64,000 nucleotides of DNA from an uncultured Oscillibacter sp. (lineage in GTDB: Bacteria > Bacillota > Clostridia > Oscillospirales > Oscillospiraceae), in the NCBI GenBank assembly GCA_910588005.1, contig CAJUQM010000010.1:1-64000 (forward strand), given 5' to 3'. Positions within the stretch are counted from its first letter, which is position 1. Every line of letters starts with the position of its first letter. The position numbers and the translations under genes are program-made. This document shows positions 42,001-50,338 of the stretch, in pieces. The notes beneath the pieces were generated by a model. The model was not told where the DNA came from and did not search any database. It saw only the letters and a program-made list of their open reading frames with translations.

Positions 42001-43042
42001 TCTGGAATCGCTCCGCGATCTCCCCGTTTTTCAGCACCACCGCGCCGATCTCCGTGATGGCCTCCCGGTCCACCTTGAGTCCGGTGGTCTCAATGTCAAA
42101 GCAGACGATCTCATCCTCCAAGGAGCAGTCCAGCGATCCGTGGACCGCCACACGGTCGTCCAGATTGTTGACAAAATAGCCCTCCACGCCATAGAGAATC
42201 TTGATCTTGTCCCCGGCGGCGTGCCACGCGTCCGGGAAGGACTGGGCCACGCCGTGGTCCGTGATGGCAACGGCGGGGTGGCCCCAGCGGATGGCGGTCT
42301 GTATGGCCTCCTTGGTGTCCGTCAGGGCGTCCATGTTGCTCATCTTGGTGTGGAGGTGGAGCTCCACACGTTTCACCGGAGCCGTGTCCTGCCGGGGCTG
42401 GTGGTCAATCACATTGATATGATAGGGGTTCAGCTGAAGATCCTTTCCATCCCAAGTGGGTTCCATTTTTCCCTGAACACTCAGCCACATTCCGGGCTTA
42501 ATCGCTCTCTCCAATACCTGCGCCTCTTTGGCAGTGAGATTTTTCTGTACCGTTACGGAACCTGTATAGTCCGTCATATCAAAGCTGAGCCGCCACATAC
42601 CGGGCCGCCTCGTTTCCCGGCACTCGAAAAAAAAGACCTTGCCCGCCACAGCGGCGTTGGTCATCTTCAAATCCAGATCTTTTATAGAAACAGGCTTTGC
42701 CTTAACAGGATTCCCCATCAGCACCTTGCCCACCACAGCTTTTCCGCCCTTCCCGGTCTGAGAGGCTGGAGCTGTTCGGAACGATGGCTTAGCGGCCTCG
42801 GGTTCTTCGCAGGCAACGTCCATCTCCACCTTTGAAAATCCGTAAACTGCCTGCAGGGCGTCCTTAATGCCCTCGGAATCCTCCTCGCTTAGCCGGCTCT
42901 TCACCGTCAGCTGAAGGCGGATCCACATCTCCCCCTGGTCGATTGCGGCGCCGGTCAACTCCGCCCCGGCCAATTTCAGCCGCAGCTCCGGGGAGAGCTG
43001 CAGCTCTGTGAACATTTCAAAAAATGGGATATTTCTTGACAT
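39050..43042 (-). CDS. polC: DNA polymerase III PolC-type, alpha subunit
   Basis: 1330-aa main replicative polymerase of low-GC-type Firmicutes. The N-terminal region is shorter than in Bacillus PolC (~1430 aa). An OB-fold and PHP domain (RVELHLHTKMSNMDALTDTK, about 225-244) are split by the DEDD proofreading exonuclease (CFDIETTGLKVDREAITEIG, ~313). Zinc-finger cysteines occur in CPKCKNSEF...CGADLPDKTCPVCG (about 803-832). Catalytic Asp residues are in VPDIDLNFSG (~855) and LLKLDMLGHDDPTMV. The stop is near a TTAGAATAAA region with no clear terminator. The ATG at 43042 is 6 nt after the small membrane-protein gene. Confidence 0.97.
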   Translation of the reverse strand: MSRNIPFFEMFTELQLSPELRLKLAGAELTGAAIDQGEMWIRLQLTVKSRLSEEDSEGIKDALQAVYGFSKVEMDVACEEPEAAKPSFRTAPASQTGKGGKAVVGKVLMGNPVKAKPVSIKDLDLKMTNAAVAGKVFFFECRETRRPGMWRLSFDMTDYTGSVTVQKNLTAKEAQVLERAIKPGMWLSVQGKMEPTWDGKDLQLNPYHINVIDHQPRQDTAPVKRVELHLHTKMSNMDALTDTKEAIQTAIRWGHPAVAITDHGVAQSFPDAWHAAGDKIKILYGVEGYFVNNLDDRVAVHGSLDCSLEDEIVCFDIETTGLKVDREAITEIGAVVLKNGEIAERFQTFVNPGRRLTPEIIGLTGITDEMLKDAPAPKEALADFLKFVNGRPLAAHNAEFDIGFIRAGCKKAGLEFHPTYIDSLILAQNLLPGLGKYKLDIVAEHLDLPAFNHHRASDDAATVGYMLIPFWKMLHEKGIHTLQAVNQEMEKLRPLGGKSNRFPKHIILLARNKVGLKNLYQMISASNLKHFKRVPIIPKSLLKEHREGIIVGSACEAGELFKAVVDHKDWDELKRITDFYDYLEIQPLCNNRFMLRNGDARSEEDLREFNRTIVRLGEEMGKPVCATGDVHFLDPEDEVYRHILLASKKFPDANESLPIYFKTTSEMLEEFSYLGEEKAYEVVVANTRLIADQIETFELLPKELFPPRLENSEEDLNRLVWEKVHRLYGEEPPKLIVDRLEIELGGILGKYDVVYMSAQKLVQRSLENGYLVGSRGSVGSSLAAYMSGITEVNSLPPHYRCPKCKNSEFITDGSYGCGADLPDKTCPVCGAQYEKDGFDIPFETFLGFGGGKVPDIDLNFSGEYQARAHRHAIEMFGETQVFRAGTIGTLAEKTAYGFVKKYLEENSMTAGRAEENRLTLGCVGTRRTTGQHPGGLVVVPDDKDMEDFCPVQHPADADDSDTITTHFEYHSMEANLLKLDMLGHDDPTMVRMMQDLTGVDPQKIPLDDPDTMSIFTSSKVLGYENDEILGPTGAVAIPEFNTRFTRQMLMDTHPKDFNTLVRLSGFSHGTDVWLGNARDLIVGGTASVLETVGCRDDIMLYLISKGLDPKMSFKIMESVRKGKVKKGGFEPGWVEAMEEHGVPAWYIDSLAKIGYLFPKAHAVAYVMMAFRIAWYKVHEPLAFYATFFSVRAKAFDAEYCCAGKDAVKRKIREIENNKDATAVEQNLMTTLEVCYEFYLRGYHFETIDIYQSDATRFKIVDGGLLPPFVSVHGLGDAAAVDTVEKRAGKEFISIEEFAMCCNKLSKTHIEQLKALGAFAGMAETSQMTLF

Positions 43043-43048
43043 AACGCT

Positions 43049-43255
43049 TTACTGATCTTCCTTTTCAACGTTCTGGCTCACGCCCTGGTCCCTGAACCGG
43101 CTCTCCAGCTCCTCAAAACGCCTGTCCATGGAGAATTTGATCCACACGCCCATGATCACAATGGCCGCAACAGAGCCGACCGGCCACACCTGCCCACCAT
43201 AAGTGGACATATTGAGGAAGATCCCCAGCGCCAGGGCCAGAATCACCGCTATCAT
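43049..43255 (-). CDS. Small single-helix membrane protein
   Basis: 68 aa: an N-terminal membrane segment (MIAVILALALGIFLNMSTYG), a second hydrophobic stretch (about 25-42), then a charged helix (MDRRFEELESRFRDQGVSQN) typical of coiled-coil tails. ATG at 43255 follows a strong AAAGGAGG. It lies between ispG and polC in the same direction, so it is likely cotranscribed. Function unknown. Confidence 0.75.
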   Translation of the reverse strand: MIAVILALALGIFLNMSTYGGQVWPVGSVAAIVIMGVWIKFSMDRRFEELESRFRDQGVSQNVEKEDQ

Positions 43256-43278
43256 TGCAATACCTCCTTTGTGCAGCT

Positions 43279-44316
43279 CTATAATTTCTCGATCTCCGCC
43301 ATCAGGGCATCCACAAGCCGCTCCTGCGAAACCTTGTAAAGGATTTCTCCTTTTCGAAATAGCAATCCCTCGCCCTTGCCCCCGGCGATGCCGATATCGG
43401 CGGCGGCGGCTTCGCCGGGGCCGTTGACAGCGCACCCCATCACTGCCACAGTGATATCCTTCTCACAATTGGCCAACCGCCGCTCCACCTCTTCCGCTAT
43501 AGGGATAAGGTCAATCCGGGTGCGGCCGCAAGTGGGACAGGCGATGAGGTTGACCCCCTGCTTCCGAAGGCCGGCCGCCTTTAAAATTTTTTTGGCGGCG
43601 TAGATCTCCTCCACCGGTTCGGCGGTCAGGGTCACCCGAATGGTGTCCCCGATGCCCATGCAGAGCAGTCCCCCGATGCCCATGGCAGACTTCACCAGTC
43701 CCATAGAGGGCGTGCCCGCCTCAGTGACTCCTAGATGCAAGGGATAGTCCGTCTGCTCACTAAGAAGACGGTAAGCCGCTATGGTCAAGGGAACATCAGA
43801 GCATTTCACGGAGATGCAGATATCATCAAAGTCAAATTTATTCAGCAGATGTACGTGCCCCATGGCGCTCTCTACCAAAGCCCCGGCGGTAATGCCGCCG
43901 TATTTTGCCCGCAGCTCCTTTTCAAGAGAGCCTCCGTTGACGCCGATCCGGATGGGGATCCCTCTCTGACGGCACAGGTCCGCCACCGCCCTCACCTTTT
44001 CCTCCCCGCCGATGTTGCCGGGATTGATGCGGATGGCATCCACCCCCCGCTCCGCACAGGCGATGGCGTATTTATAATTGAAGTGGATGTCAGCCACCAG
44101 GGGAATGTGGATACGCTCCTTGAGCTTGTCCACAGCCTCCGCCGCCGCCTGGTCCGGAATGGCCACACGAATGATCTCACATCCCGCGTTTTCCAGCGCC
44201 AAAACCTGGGCTACCGTGGCCTCCACATCATCCGTCCTTGTGCTGCACATAGACTGAATGCTTACGGGGGCGCCGCCGCCCACAGGAACACTCCCAACCA
44301 TCAGCTGCTTTGTCAT
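43279..44316 (-). CDS. ispG: 4-hydroxy-3-methylbut-2-en-1-yl diphosphate synthase
   Basis: 345-aa iron-sulfur enzyme (GcpE) of the MEP pathway, converting MEcPP to HMBPP. The N-terminal TIM-barrel includes VSIQSMCSTRTDDVEATVAQ (about 18-37) and VADIHFNYKYAIACAERGVD. The 4Fe-4S ligands lie in LIACPTCGRTRIDLIPIAEE (about 256-275) and VAVMGCAVNGPGEAAAADIG (about 290-309). It lies one base after the acetyltransferase gene and with rseP, dxr and uppS forms an isoprenoid/envelope cluster. Confidence 0.97.
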   Translation of the reverse strand: MTKQLMVGSVPVGGGAPVSIQSMCSTRTDDVEATVAQVLALENAGCEIIRVAIPDQAAAEAVDKLKERIHIPLVADIHFNYKYAIACAERGVDAIRINPGNIGGEEKVRAVADLCRQRGIPIRIGVNGGSLEKELRAKYGGITAGALVESAMGHVHLLNKFDFDDICISVKCSDVPLTIAAYRLLSEQTDYPLHLGVTEAGTPSMGLVKSAMGIGGLLCMGIGDTIRVTLTAEPVEEIYAAKKILKAAGLRKQGVNLIACPTCGRTRIDLIPIAEEVERRLANCEKDITVAVMGCAVNGPGEAAAADIGIAGGKGEGLLFRKGEILYKVSQERLVDALMAEIEKL

Positions 44317-44317
44317 G

Positions 44318-44830
44318 TCAAGGCTCTCCCTTCAACTTGGCGTAGACGCAGGAGTCCAAAATCTCTCCGTTTTTGCAGACGCTGTTCCGAAGAATCCCCT
44401 CCAGGGTAAATCCCGCTTTCTCAAGTACGCCTCGGGACCCTGCGTTTCCGGCATATGGTTCCGCATGGATGCGGAGGATCTCCCAGGTCTCAAAGCCCAG
44501 AGCGCACATCTCCCTCACAGCGGCCGTCATGATTCCCCGCCGCCAAAAGGGACGGCCCAGCCAGTAGCCCAGCTCCGCACTTCTCCGGTAGACATCACTG
44601 CCCAAGACAAGGCTGATGCTACCTACCGCCTTGCCGTCCGCCACAATTGCCCGGCACATCTGCCCCTGGCCTTCCCGTTCCATACAGGAGCGGATAAACT
44701 CCTCTGCATCCGCCACAGTATAGGGATTTGGAAATACATCCCGCAAATTCTGCGCTACCAAAGGGTCATCCGCATAGGGCGCAATTACGGAGGCATCTGT
44801 CATCTGCCAGGGCCGAAGTGTAAAGTTCAT
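44318..44830 (-). CDS. GNAT-family N-acetyltransferase (RimJ/RimL-like)
   Basis: 170-aa acetyltransferase. RPWQMTDASVIAPYADDPLV begins the fold, with the acetyl-CoA loop near YWLGRPFWRRGIMTAAVREM (about 93-112) and RIHAEPYAGNAGSRGVLEKA (about 120-139), a typical GNAT-3 arrangement. ATG at 44830 follows AGGAG. Target (ribosomal protein or small molecule) unknown. Sits between rseP and ispG, which usually adjoin. Confidence 0.9.
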   Translation of the reverse strand: MNFTLRPWQMTDASVIAPYADDPLVAQNLRDVFPNPYTVADAEEFIRSCMEREGQGQMCRAIVADGKAVGSISLVLGSDVYRRSAELGYWLGRPFWRRGIMTAAVREMCALGFETWEILRIHAEPYAGNAGSRGVLEKAGFTLEGILRNSVCKNGEILDSCVYAKLKGEP

Positions 44831-44841
44831 AACCTTTTCTC

Positions 44842-45906
44842 CTATTGAAACAGCTTAAATACGTCCTGAAAAGTTACCAGCAGCATGAAGCCCATCAACA
44901 CCACAAATCCTGCCGTGTTAACAGCGGCCTGATATCTCTCCGGCACTTTTCGCCGAAACAGCAACAACGATAATTCATCCACCAGCAAGAAAAACACCCG
45001 CCCGCCGTCCAGCGCCGGAATAGGCAGCATATTCATCACCGCCAAATTCACCGCAATCAAGGCGGCAAAATAAAAAATCTGTGACCAGGCGTCCCGCTGA
45101 GACTCCGCCTGATCTCCCACCTCGGTGATGGCAGAGACAATGCCCACCGGACCGCTGAGATCCTGAACGGAGGCGCCGCCGGTAAACAGCTGCACCAGGC
45201 TGAACCGCACCAGCTGTACAAAGTCCAGCGCCGTGTTCCAGGTATATTTCAGCTTGTTCCCCAGGGTAGCCTCCTCCGCATACCGGCCTATATACAATCC
45301 AAACCCCTTGTAAGCGCTGCCGTCCTGGGCCGTGTAGGTCTGCCTGTGAAGGCCCTTTACCACATGGCGCTCTCCGTTCCGCAGAACCTCGATATCAACG
45401 CCGTCTTTGGCATAGCTCAAAAACATGCTGGCATCTCCGGCGAGATAGGCCCGATAGCCGTTGACCTTGTAGATCCGGTCTCCGGGCATCAGTCCCTCCT
45501 CTCCCCGTTGGGAAAATTCCGGAGCCAAATCCGTGATCTGGTCAGTGTAGAAGACCCTCGCCCCAGCGTACAGACAAAGCAGGATAAGAAGCCCCGCCAG
45601 AAAATTCATTCCCGCACCGGCCACAAGAATCAGCAGTTTCTGTCCAAATCCCTGGCGTACAAAAGACCGGTCATCTCCTGTGTCCTCATCTTCCCCCTCC
45701 ATGGCGCAAAAACCACCGATAGGCAGTGCCCGGAGGGAGTACTGCGTTTCCTCCCGCTTTCGGCTCCAGACAGCGGGACCCATACCGATGGAAAACTCAT
45801 TGACCCTTACACCGCAGAGCTTTGCCGCCAGAAAGTGGCCAAGCTCATGGACTGCCACCAGGACCCCAAATATCAAAACTGCCGCCAGGATATAGATTAG
45901 CCTCAT
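44842..45906 (-). CDS. rseP: RIP metalloprotease RseP (site-2 protease)
   Basis: 354-aa membrane protease with the zinc motif HELGH in VLVAVHELGHFLAAKLCGVR (about 16-35). A PDZ domain (about 120-200, including GEEGLMPGDRIYKVNGYRAY) follows. The ligand Asp is in VNLAVMNMLPIPALDGGRVF (about 283-302), within about four membrane segments. It cleaves anti-sigma factors or leftover signal peptides. It overlaps dxr by 4 nt. Confidence 0.96.
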   Translation of the reverse strand: MRLIYILAAVLIFGVLVAVHELGHFLAAKLCGVRVNEFSIGMGPAVWSRKREETQYSLRALPIGGFCAMEGEDEDTGDDRSFVRQGFGQKLLILVAGAGMNFLAGLLILLCLYAGARVFYTDQITDLAPEFSQRGEEGLMPGDRIYKVNGYRAYLAGDASMFLSYAKDGVDIEVLRNGERHVVKGLHRQTYTAQDGSAYKGFGLYIGRYAEEATLGNKLKYTWNTALDFVQLVRFSLVQLFTGGASVQDLSGPVGIVSAITEVGDQAESQRDAWSQIFYFAALIAVNLAVMNMLPIPALDGGRVFFLLVDELSLLLFRRKVPERYQAAVNTAGFVVLMGFMLLVTFQDVFKLFQ

Positions 45907-47054
45907 GCCAAATGCTCCTTGCTCACGATCTCACGGGCCGCCTGGTCCGCCGCTAAAATCTCCTCCAGAGTAGGTTTCTTGACTACAGGAAGTGCCTCAA
46001 CCGCTCGCTCTGTCAGATAAAAAATATCATAAAATCCGATTTTGCCCTCCAAAAACAGCTGGACAGCCTTTTCATTGGCACCGTTCAGCACAGCGCACGC
46101 CGTGCCGCCCCGGACTGCCGCCTTCTCCGCCAACGCCAGACAGGGAAACACCTCCCGGTCCGGGCGGTCAAAGGTCAAGGGGGGACAGGACAACAGATCC
46201 AGCGGTTCCAACGGACTCTCTTCCCTCTCCGGATAAGTCATAGCATACCGGATCGGCAGCCGCATGTCCGGCGTACCCAGCTGGGCCAGCACGGCTCCGT
46301 CCCGGAACTCCACCAGAGAGTGGACAATGGACTGGCGGTGAATCACCACATCCACCTGCTCTAAGGGCAGACGGTAGAGCCGCATGGCCTCAATCACTTC
46401 CAGGCCTTTATTCATCAGCGTAGCACAGTCCACCGTGATCTTAGGTCCCATCTTCCAGTTGGGATGCTTTAAGGCATCCGCCTTTGTCATTTTGCCCGCT
46501 TCTATCCGGTTCATGCCGTAAAACGGCCCGCCGGAACAGGTTAAAATCAGACGTTTGACCTCCCGCTTATCCGCACATCCCTGAAGGCACTGGAAAATAG
46601 CGGAGTGCTCCGAGTCCACAGGGATCATCTCCGCCCCGCTCTCCTCTGCCACATCCATGACCAACTCACCGGCACAGACCAGAGTCTCCTTATTGGCAAG
46701 GGCGATCCGCTTTTTCTCGCGGATGGCCGCAAGCGTAGGCTTCAGCCCCACCATGCCCACCACGGCAGTGACCACGGTATCCGCTTCCGAAAATACCGCC
46801 GCCTCTTCCAGCGCTGCCTGGCCGCCCATTACTCTTACGTCTGTGTCCGACAGCCGGACAGCCAGGTCCCTCGCCGCCGTTTCATCAGTCATCACCGCCA
46901 GACGGGGCCGGAATTTTCTGGCCTGCTTTTCCATCTGCTCCACACGGGTGTGGGCGGTGAGAACCGCCACCCGGAGACCCAGTTGATTTGCCACATCCAA
47001 GGTCTGCCGGCCGATGGAGCCGGTAGATCCCAGCACTGCAATTGTATTCGTCAT
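45903..47054 (-). CDS. dxr: 1-deoxy-D-xylulose-5-phosphate reductoisomerase
   Basis: 383-aa NADPH-dependent enzyme, second step of the MEP pathway. The nucleotide-binding loop is IAVLGSTGSIGRQTLDVANQ (about 5-24), and RIALANKETLVCAGELVM follows. The metal/substrate site includes VDSEHSAIFQCLQG (about 148-161), LTCSGGPFYGM and HPNWKMGPKITVDCATLMNK. ATG at 47054 lies 4 nt after the cdsA stop; its stop overlaps the rseP start. Confidence 0.97.
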   Translation of the reverse strand: MTNTIAVLGSTGSIGRQTLDVANQLGLRVAVLTAHTRVEQMEKQARKFRPRLAVMTDETAARDLAVRLSDTDVRVMGGQAALEEAAVFSEADTVVTAVVGMVGLKPTLAAIREKKRIALANKETLVCAGELVMDVAEESGAEMIPVDSEHSAIFQCLQGCADKREVKRLILTCSGGPFYGMNRIEAGKMTKADALKHPNWKMGPKITVDCATLMNKGLEVIEAMRLYRLPLEQVDVVIHRQSIVHSLVEFRDGAVLAQLGTPDMRLPIRYAMTYPEREESPLEPLDLLSCPPLTFDRPDREVFPCLALAEKAAVRGGTACAVLNGANEKAVQLFLEGKIGFYDIFYLTERAVEALPVVKKPTLEEILAADQAAREIVSKEHLA

Positions 47055-47058
47055 AAGC

Positions 47059-47889
47059 TCATCCTACTCCAAAAAGCGGCATGAAAAGAACACCGGAAAA
47101 AAGTGTAAGCGCAATCTCCACCACCGGGGCTACAAACAGTACGCTGTCAAACCGGTCCAGCACGCCGCCATGCTCCAAAAAGAGGCGTCCATAGTCTTTG
47201 ATCCCAAATTCCCGCTTGATGAGGGAGAAGCTCAGGTCACCGATCTGGGCTACCACACCGCAGGCCAAGGCCAGCAGCGCCATGGGAACGGCGGCAATCG
47301 AGCTGCCAAACCAGCGGTTCATGACATAGGCAAACAGCAATCCGCAGACCATGTTGCCTACAAGCCCTCCAATGGCCCCCTCTACGGTTTTCTTTGGACT
47401 AACCTTGGGTGCAAGCTTATGTCTGCCCAGAGTGAGACCGGTAAAATAGGCAAAAGTATCACAGGCAAAGCTCAGGATAAAGGGCAGAAGCAGCCAAGCC
47501 CGGTGAATGCCAGAGGCCTCCAGGCGGAGGAAGGCGGCAAAAGACCAGCCAATGGCGATGCCTCCGAACAATCCCGCCATGATCTGGTTGAATTTTATCT
47601 CGCCCCCCTTTTTGATGGCATGGCCAAAAAAGAGGAGTGCCTCCAGGAGAAACAGCAACGCGGCAGCATCCGGGCGGTCATAATACCACGCCACTGTGAA
47701 AGCTGAAGTAATTGCACTCAGGCCCACCAGCTCACTCCGTTTCACTCCGCTGACACACTGCTGGAGTTCCATGCCGCCGATGCCCGCCAAGAGGCACAGG
47801 GCAGTCATCATCACAATGCTTGGCGCCCATAACACCACGTAAATCAGCACCGGCACGCCCAGCACGGCTACCAGGATTCTTGATTTCAT
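47059..47889 (-). CDS. cdsA: Phosphatidate cytidylyltransferase
   Basis: 276-aa polytopic membrane enzyme making CDP-diacylglycerol from CTP and phosphatidate. It has about eight membrane segments. The CdsA signature is SFACDTFAYFTGLTLGRHKL plus APKVSPKKTVEGAIGGLVG (about 141-180), with catalytic Asp/Lys. ATG at 47889. Between uppS and dxr, the usual order. Confidence 0.96.
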   Translation of the reverse strand: MKSRILVAVLGVPVLIYVVLWAPSIVMMTALCLLAGIGGMELQQCVSGVKRSELVGLSAITSAFTVAWYYDRPDAAALLFLLEALLFFGHAIKKGGEIKFNQIMAGLFGGIAIGWSFAAFLRLEASGIHRAWLLLPFILSFACDTFAYFTGLTLGRHKLAPKVSPKKTVEGAIGGLVGNMVCGLLFAYVMNRWFGSSIAAVPMALLALACGVVAQIGDLSFSLIKREFGIKDYGRLFLEHGGVLDRFDSVLFVAPVVEIALTLFSGVLFMPLFGVG

Positions 47890-48010
47890 GAATTGTCACA
47901 TCCTTTATACGCCGCTCACTCTGTTTTGCGGCCCCTGCAAAGACTTCACCCCTGCACCCCGCCGCCTTTTGAATACCCCATTCGGGGTACGCGAAAGACG
48001 GACGAAAATC

Positions 48011-48751
48011 TCAGTTCTTTACCCCGCCAAACCGCCGGTCCCGCGTCTGATACGCCATGACCGCACGGTCCAACTCCGCCTCGTCAAAGTCCGGCCACAG
48101 CGTATCTGTATAGTAGAACTCCGAATAGGCGCACTGCCACAATAAAAAGTTGCTCAGCCGCTGCTCCCCGCTGGGCCGGATAATCAGCTCCGGGTCCGGA
48201 ATTCCGGCGGAGTCCAGATATCCGGAGAACACCGCCTCGTCCAGCTCCTCCGGTCTCCGCTCTCCCCTGGCGCAGTCTGCGGCGAACCGCCGGACCGCCC
48301 GCAGGATCTCGTCCCGTCCGCCGTAGTTTAAGCACACATTGGCCTGGAAGTCGTCTTTGGAAAGGTGTTCTGTGATCTCGTCTGTCTCCCTGGCCAGAAC
48401 CCGCAGCTCCGGGGCGATGGGCGTCATATCCCCGAAGAAGTGGAGCCGGATATGATCCCGCTCCATGGTGTCCACCGCCTCCTGGAGATACCTTTTCAAC
48501 AGCGCCATAATGGCGGAGACCTCTGTCTCAGACCGCTTCCAGTTTTCCGTGGAAAAGGCATACACCGTCAGGTATTTCACACCAATGTTCTTACAATAGG
48601 TGGCAATGCGGCGGAAAGTCTCCGCCCCCGCCTTATGTCCGGCGGTACGAGGCAGGCCCCGCTTCGTGGCCCAGCGGCCATTGCCGTCCATAATGATGGC
48701 AATATGGCGGGGCGGCGCAAGCCGCCCCGTTTCAACACTCTGATTCGCCAT
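48011..48751 (-). CDS. uppS: Undecaprenyl diphosphate synthase
   Basis: 246-aa cis-prenyltransferase extending FPP to the C55 lipid carrier of cell-wall synthesis. The N-terminal catalytic motif is HIAIIMDGNGRWATKRGLPR (about 17-36) with Asp26, followed by AGHKAGAE. LTVYAFSTENWKRSETEV and the C-terminal DPELIIRPSGEQRLSNFLLW (about 194-213) match the family. The ATG at 48751 shares a base with the frr stop (TAATG), indicating coupling. Gap 47890-48010 to cdsA has no gene. Confidence 0.97.
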   Translation of the reverse strand: MANQSVETGRLAPPRHIAIIMDGNGRWATKRGLPRTAGHKAGAETFRRIATYCKNIGVKYLTVYAFSTENWKRSETEVSAIMALLKRYLQEAVDTMERDHIRLHFFGDMTPIAPELRVLARETDEITEHLSKDDFQANVCLNYGGRDEILRAVRRFAADCARGERRPEELDEAVFSGYLDSAGIPDPELIIRPSGEQRLSNFLLWQCAYSEFYYTDTLWPDFDEAELDRAVMAYQTRDRRFGGVKN

Positions 48752-49308
48752 TAGACCGCCATCAGTTCCTTTTCTTTCTTCGCCAGCAGCTCATCCAGGA
48801 TCTTGCAGCTGTCGTCGGTAAGCTTTTGGAGGTCTTTCTCCACCAGCTTCAGCTCATCCTCCGTGATCTCAGACTTCTTCTCCTGCTTTTTAAAGTTGTC
48901 CATAGCGTCCCGGCGGATATTCCGCACCGCCACTTTGCCGCCCTCGGCGTACTTACGGATCTGCTTTACCAGCTCCTTACGGCGCTCCTCTGTCAGTTGG
49001 GGGAAAGAGAGGCGGATCGCCTTGCCGTCGTTCTGAGGGTTAATTCCCAAATCAGAGTTCTGAATAGCCTTTTCAATGGCTTTCAGCGCAGAACCGTCCC
49101 AAGGAGTGATGACAAGGGAACGGGGATCCGGAGATGCAACCGCCGCAATCTGCTGGATAGGGGTGGGAGAACCGTAGTAGTCCACCATAATGCGGTCCAG
49201 CACAGCGGCGTTGGCCCGGCCTGCCCGCACGGAGGCAAAGTCTGCGGCCACGGAGTCAATGCTCTTCTTCATTTTCTCCTCGTATACCTTGTACTCGTCC
49301 TTCAACAT
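48751..49308 (-). CDS. frr: Ribosome recycling factor
   Basis: 185-aa RRF, which splits the post-termination ribosome with EF-G. The L-shaped two-domain protein shows SIDSVAADFASVRAGRANAA (about 17-36), VDYYGSPTPIQQIAAVASPD, SDLGINPQNDGKAIRLSFPQ and LTEERRKELVKQIRKYAEGG. Normal length. ATG at 49308 follows GGAAGGA. pyrH lies upstream, so pyrH-frr-uppS-cdsA is intact. Confidence 0.97.
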   Translation of the reverse strand: MLKDEYKVYEEKMKKSIDSVAADFASVRAGRANAAVLDRIMVDYYGSPTPIQQIAAVASPDPRSLVITPWDGSALKAIEKAIQNSDLGINPQNDGKAIRLSFPQLTEERRKELVKQIRKYAEGGKVAVRNIRRDAMDNFKKQEKKSEITEDELKLVEKDLQKLTDDSCKILDELLAKKEKELMAV

Positions 49309-49365
49309 AATAAGGTCCTTCCTTTCAAATGTAAAATGTGTTGGAAAGTGCGCTTCGTGCCTCTG

Positions 49366-50082
49366 TCACTCCTTGACGATGGTACCTATCTTCTCACCGC
49401 ACAAGGCCCGGATAATATTCCGGGGGTCCTTTAAGGCGAAGAGAAGCACGGGAATATGGTTATCCATAGAGAGGGATGTAGCGGTGGTATCCATTACCAT
49501 CAGATGCTGAGCGAGCACATCATCATAACTGATGGTATCGTACTTGACGGCAGCCGGATCTTTTACCGGATCGGCGCTGTACACGCCGTCCACGTTCTTG
49601 GCCAGCAAAATCACGTCGGCCTCGATCTCCGCAGCCCGCAGTACGGCAGCAGTGTCTGTGGAGAAGTAGGGATTGCCGGTGCCTGCGCCAAAGATCACCA
49701 CCCGTCCCTTTTCCAAATGCCGGATCGCCCGGGAACGGATATAAGGTTCGGCAATAGAGCGCATCTCAATCGCGGTCTGCACCCGAACAGGGATTCCCTT
49801 TTGCTCACAGACATCTGCCACAGCTAAGCAATTCATAACCGTGGCCAGCATCCCCATGTGATCGGCCCGGGTACGCTCCATCTTGCCGCCGCTGTTTTTG
49901 GCGCCGCGCCAGAAATTGCCGCCTCCTACCACCAGGCCCACCTGCACACCCATATTCAGGCACTCCTTGATGGTATCACACACGCTGCCAATCATCTCAA
50001 AGTCCAGCCCCGTTCCCTTACCGCCGGCCAAGGCCTCACCGCTGATCTTCAACAGGACACGCCGGTAAACAGGCTTTGCCAT
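49366..50082 (-). CDS. pyrH: Uridylate kinase
   Basis: 238-aa hexameric UMP kinase of the amino-acid-kinase fold. RRVLLKISGEALAGGKGTGL (about 7-26), VGLVVGGGNFWRGAKNSGGK, RTRADHMGMLATVMNCLAVA and VIFGAGTGNPYFSTDTAAVL are typical. The start is ATG at 50082 with GGAGGG upstream; the frame to 50118 has no start signal. rpsB and tsf, its usual upstream partners, are not present in the window; an unrelated XRE gene is divergent instead. Confidence 0.96.
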   Translation of the reverse strand: MAKPVYRRVLLKISGEALAGGKGTGLDFEMIGSVCDTIKECLNMGVQVGLVVGGGNFWRGAKNSGGKMERTRADHMGMLATVMNCLAVADVCEQKGIPVRVQTAIEMRSIAEPYIRSRAIRHLEKGRVVIFGAGTGNPYFSTDTAAVLRAAEIEADVILLAKNVDGVYSADPVKDPAAVKYDTISYDDVLAQHLMVMDTTATSLSMDNHIPVLLFALKDPRNIIRALCGEKIGTIVKE

Positions 50083-50104
50083 AGTGAACCCTCCATCTTT
50101 ATCT

Positions 50105-50133
50105 TTTTTATGGTACAAATATCATTTTGTCTA
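50105..50133 (-). promoter_or_regulatory. Possible promoter of the pyrH operon
   Basis: On the minus strand TAGACA (50133-50128) and TAAAAA (50110-50105) with a 17-nt spacer, in an AT-rich stretch ~20 nt before the pyrH ATG. The match is moderate. Confidence 0.4.
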
Positions 50134-50338
50134 TTTTAACTTATTTTTCCGCTTTTGCATAGAGGGTAGACAAATATTTCTACGAAAAAATCCCCACCGC
50201 CGGCAACGCACATCTATGCCCGCCGTTTTCGTTGAAATTCAGACACGTTTTCCTCCCGCAACCGATATTTGACATCCGGGTGGTAGCCTTTTCCCTGGAA
50301 ATATGGTACTATGACACAGAGGAAGGAGGCGATGTTTT

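Noticed and set aside
41150..42835. A 561-codon open frame opposite polC
   Set aside because: Antisense shadow of polC caused by codon bias; no family similarity.
47974..47990. Hairpin TACCCC-ATTC-GGGGTA between uppS and cdsA
   Set aside because: Short stem, no T-tract, and the flanking genes are cotranscribed; not called as a terminator.
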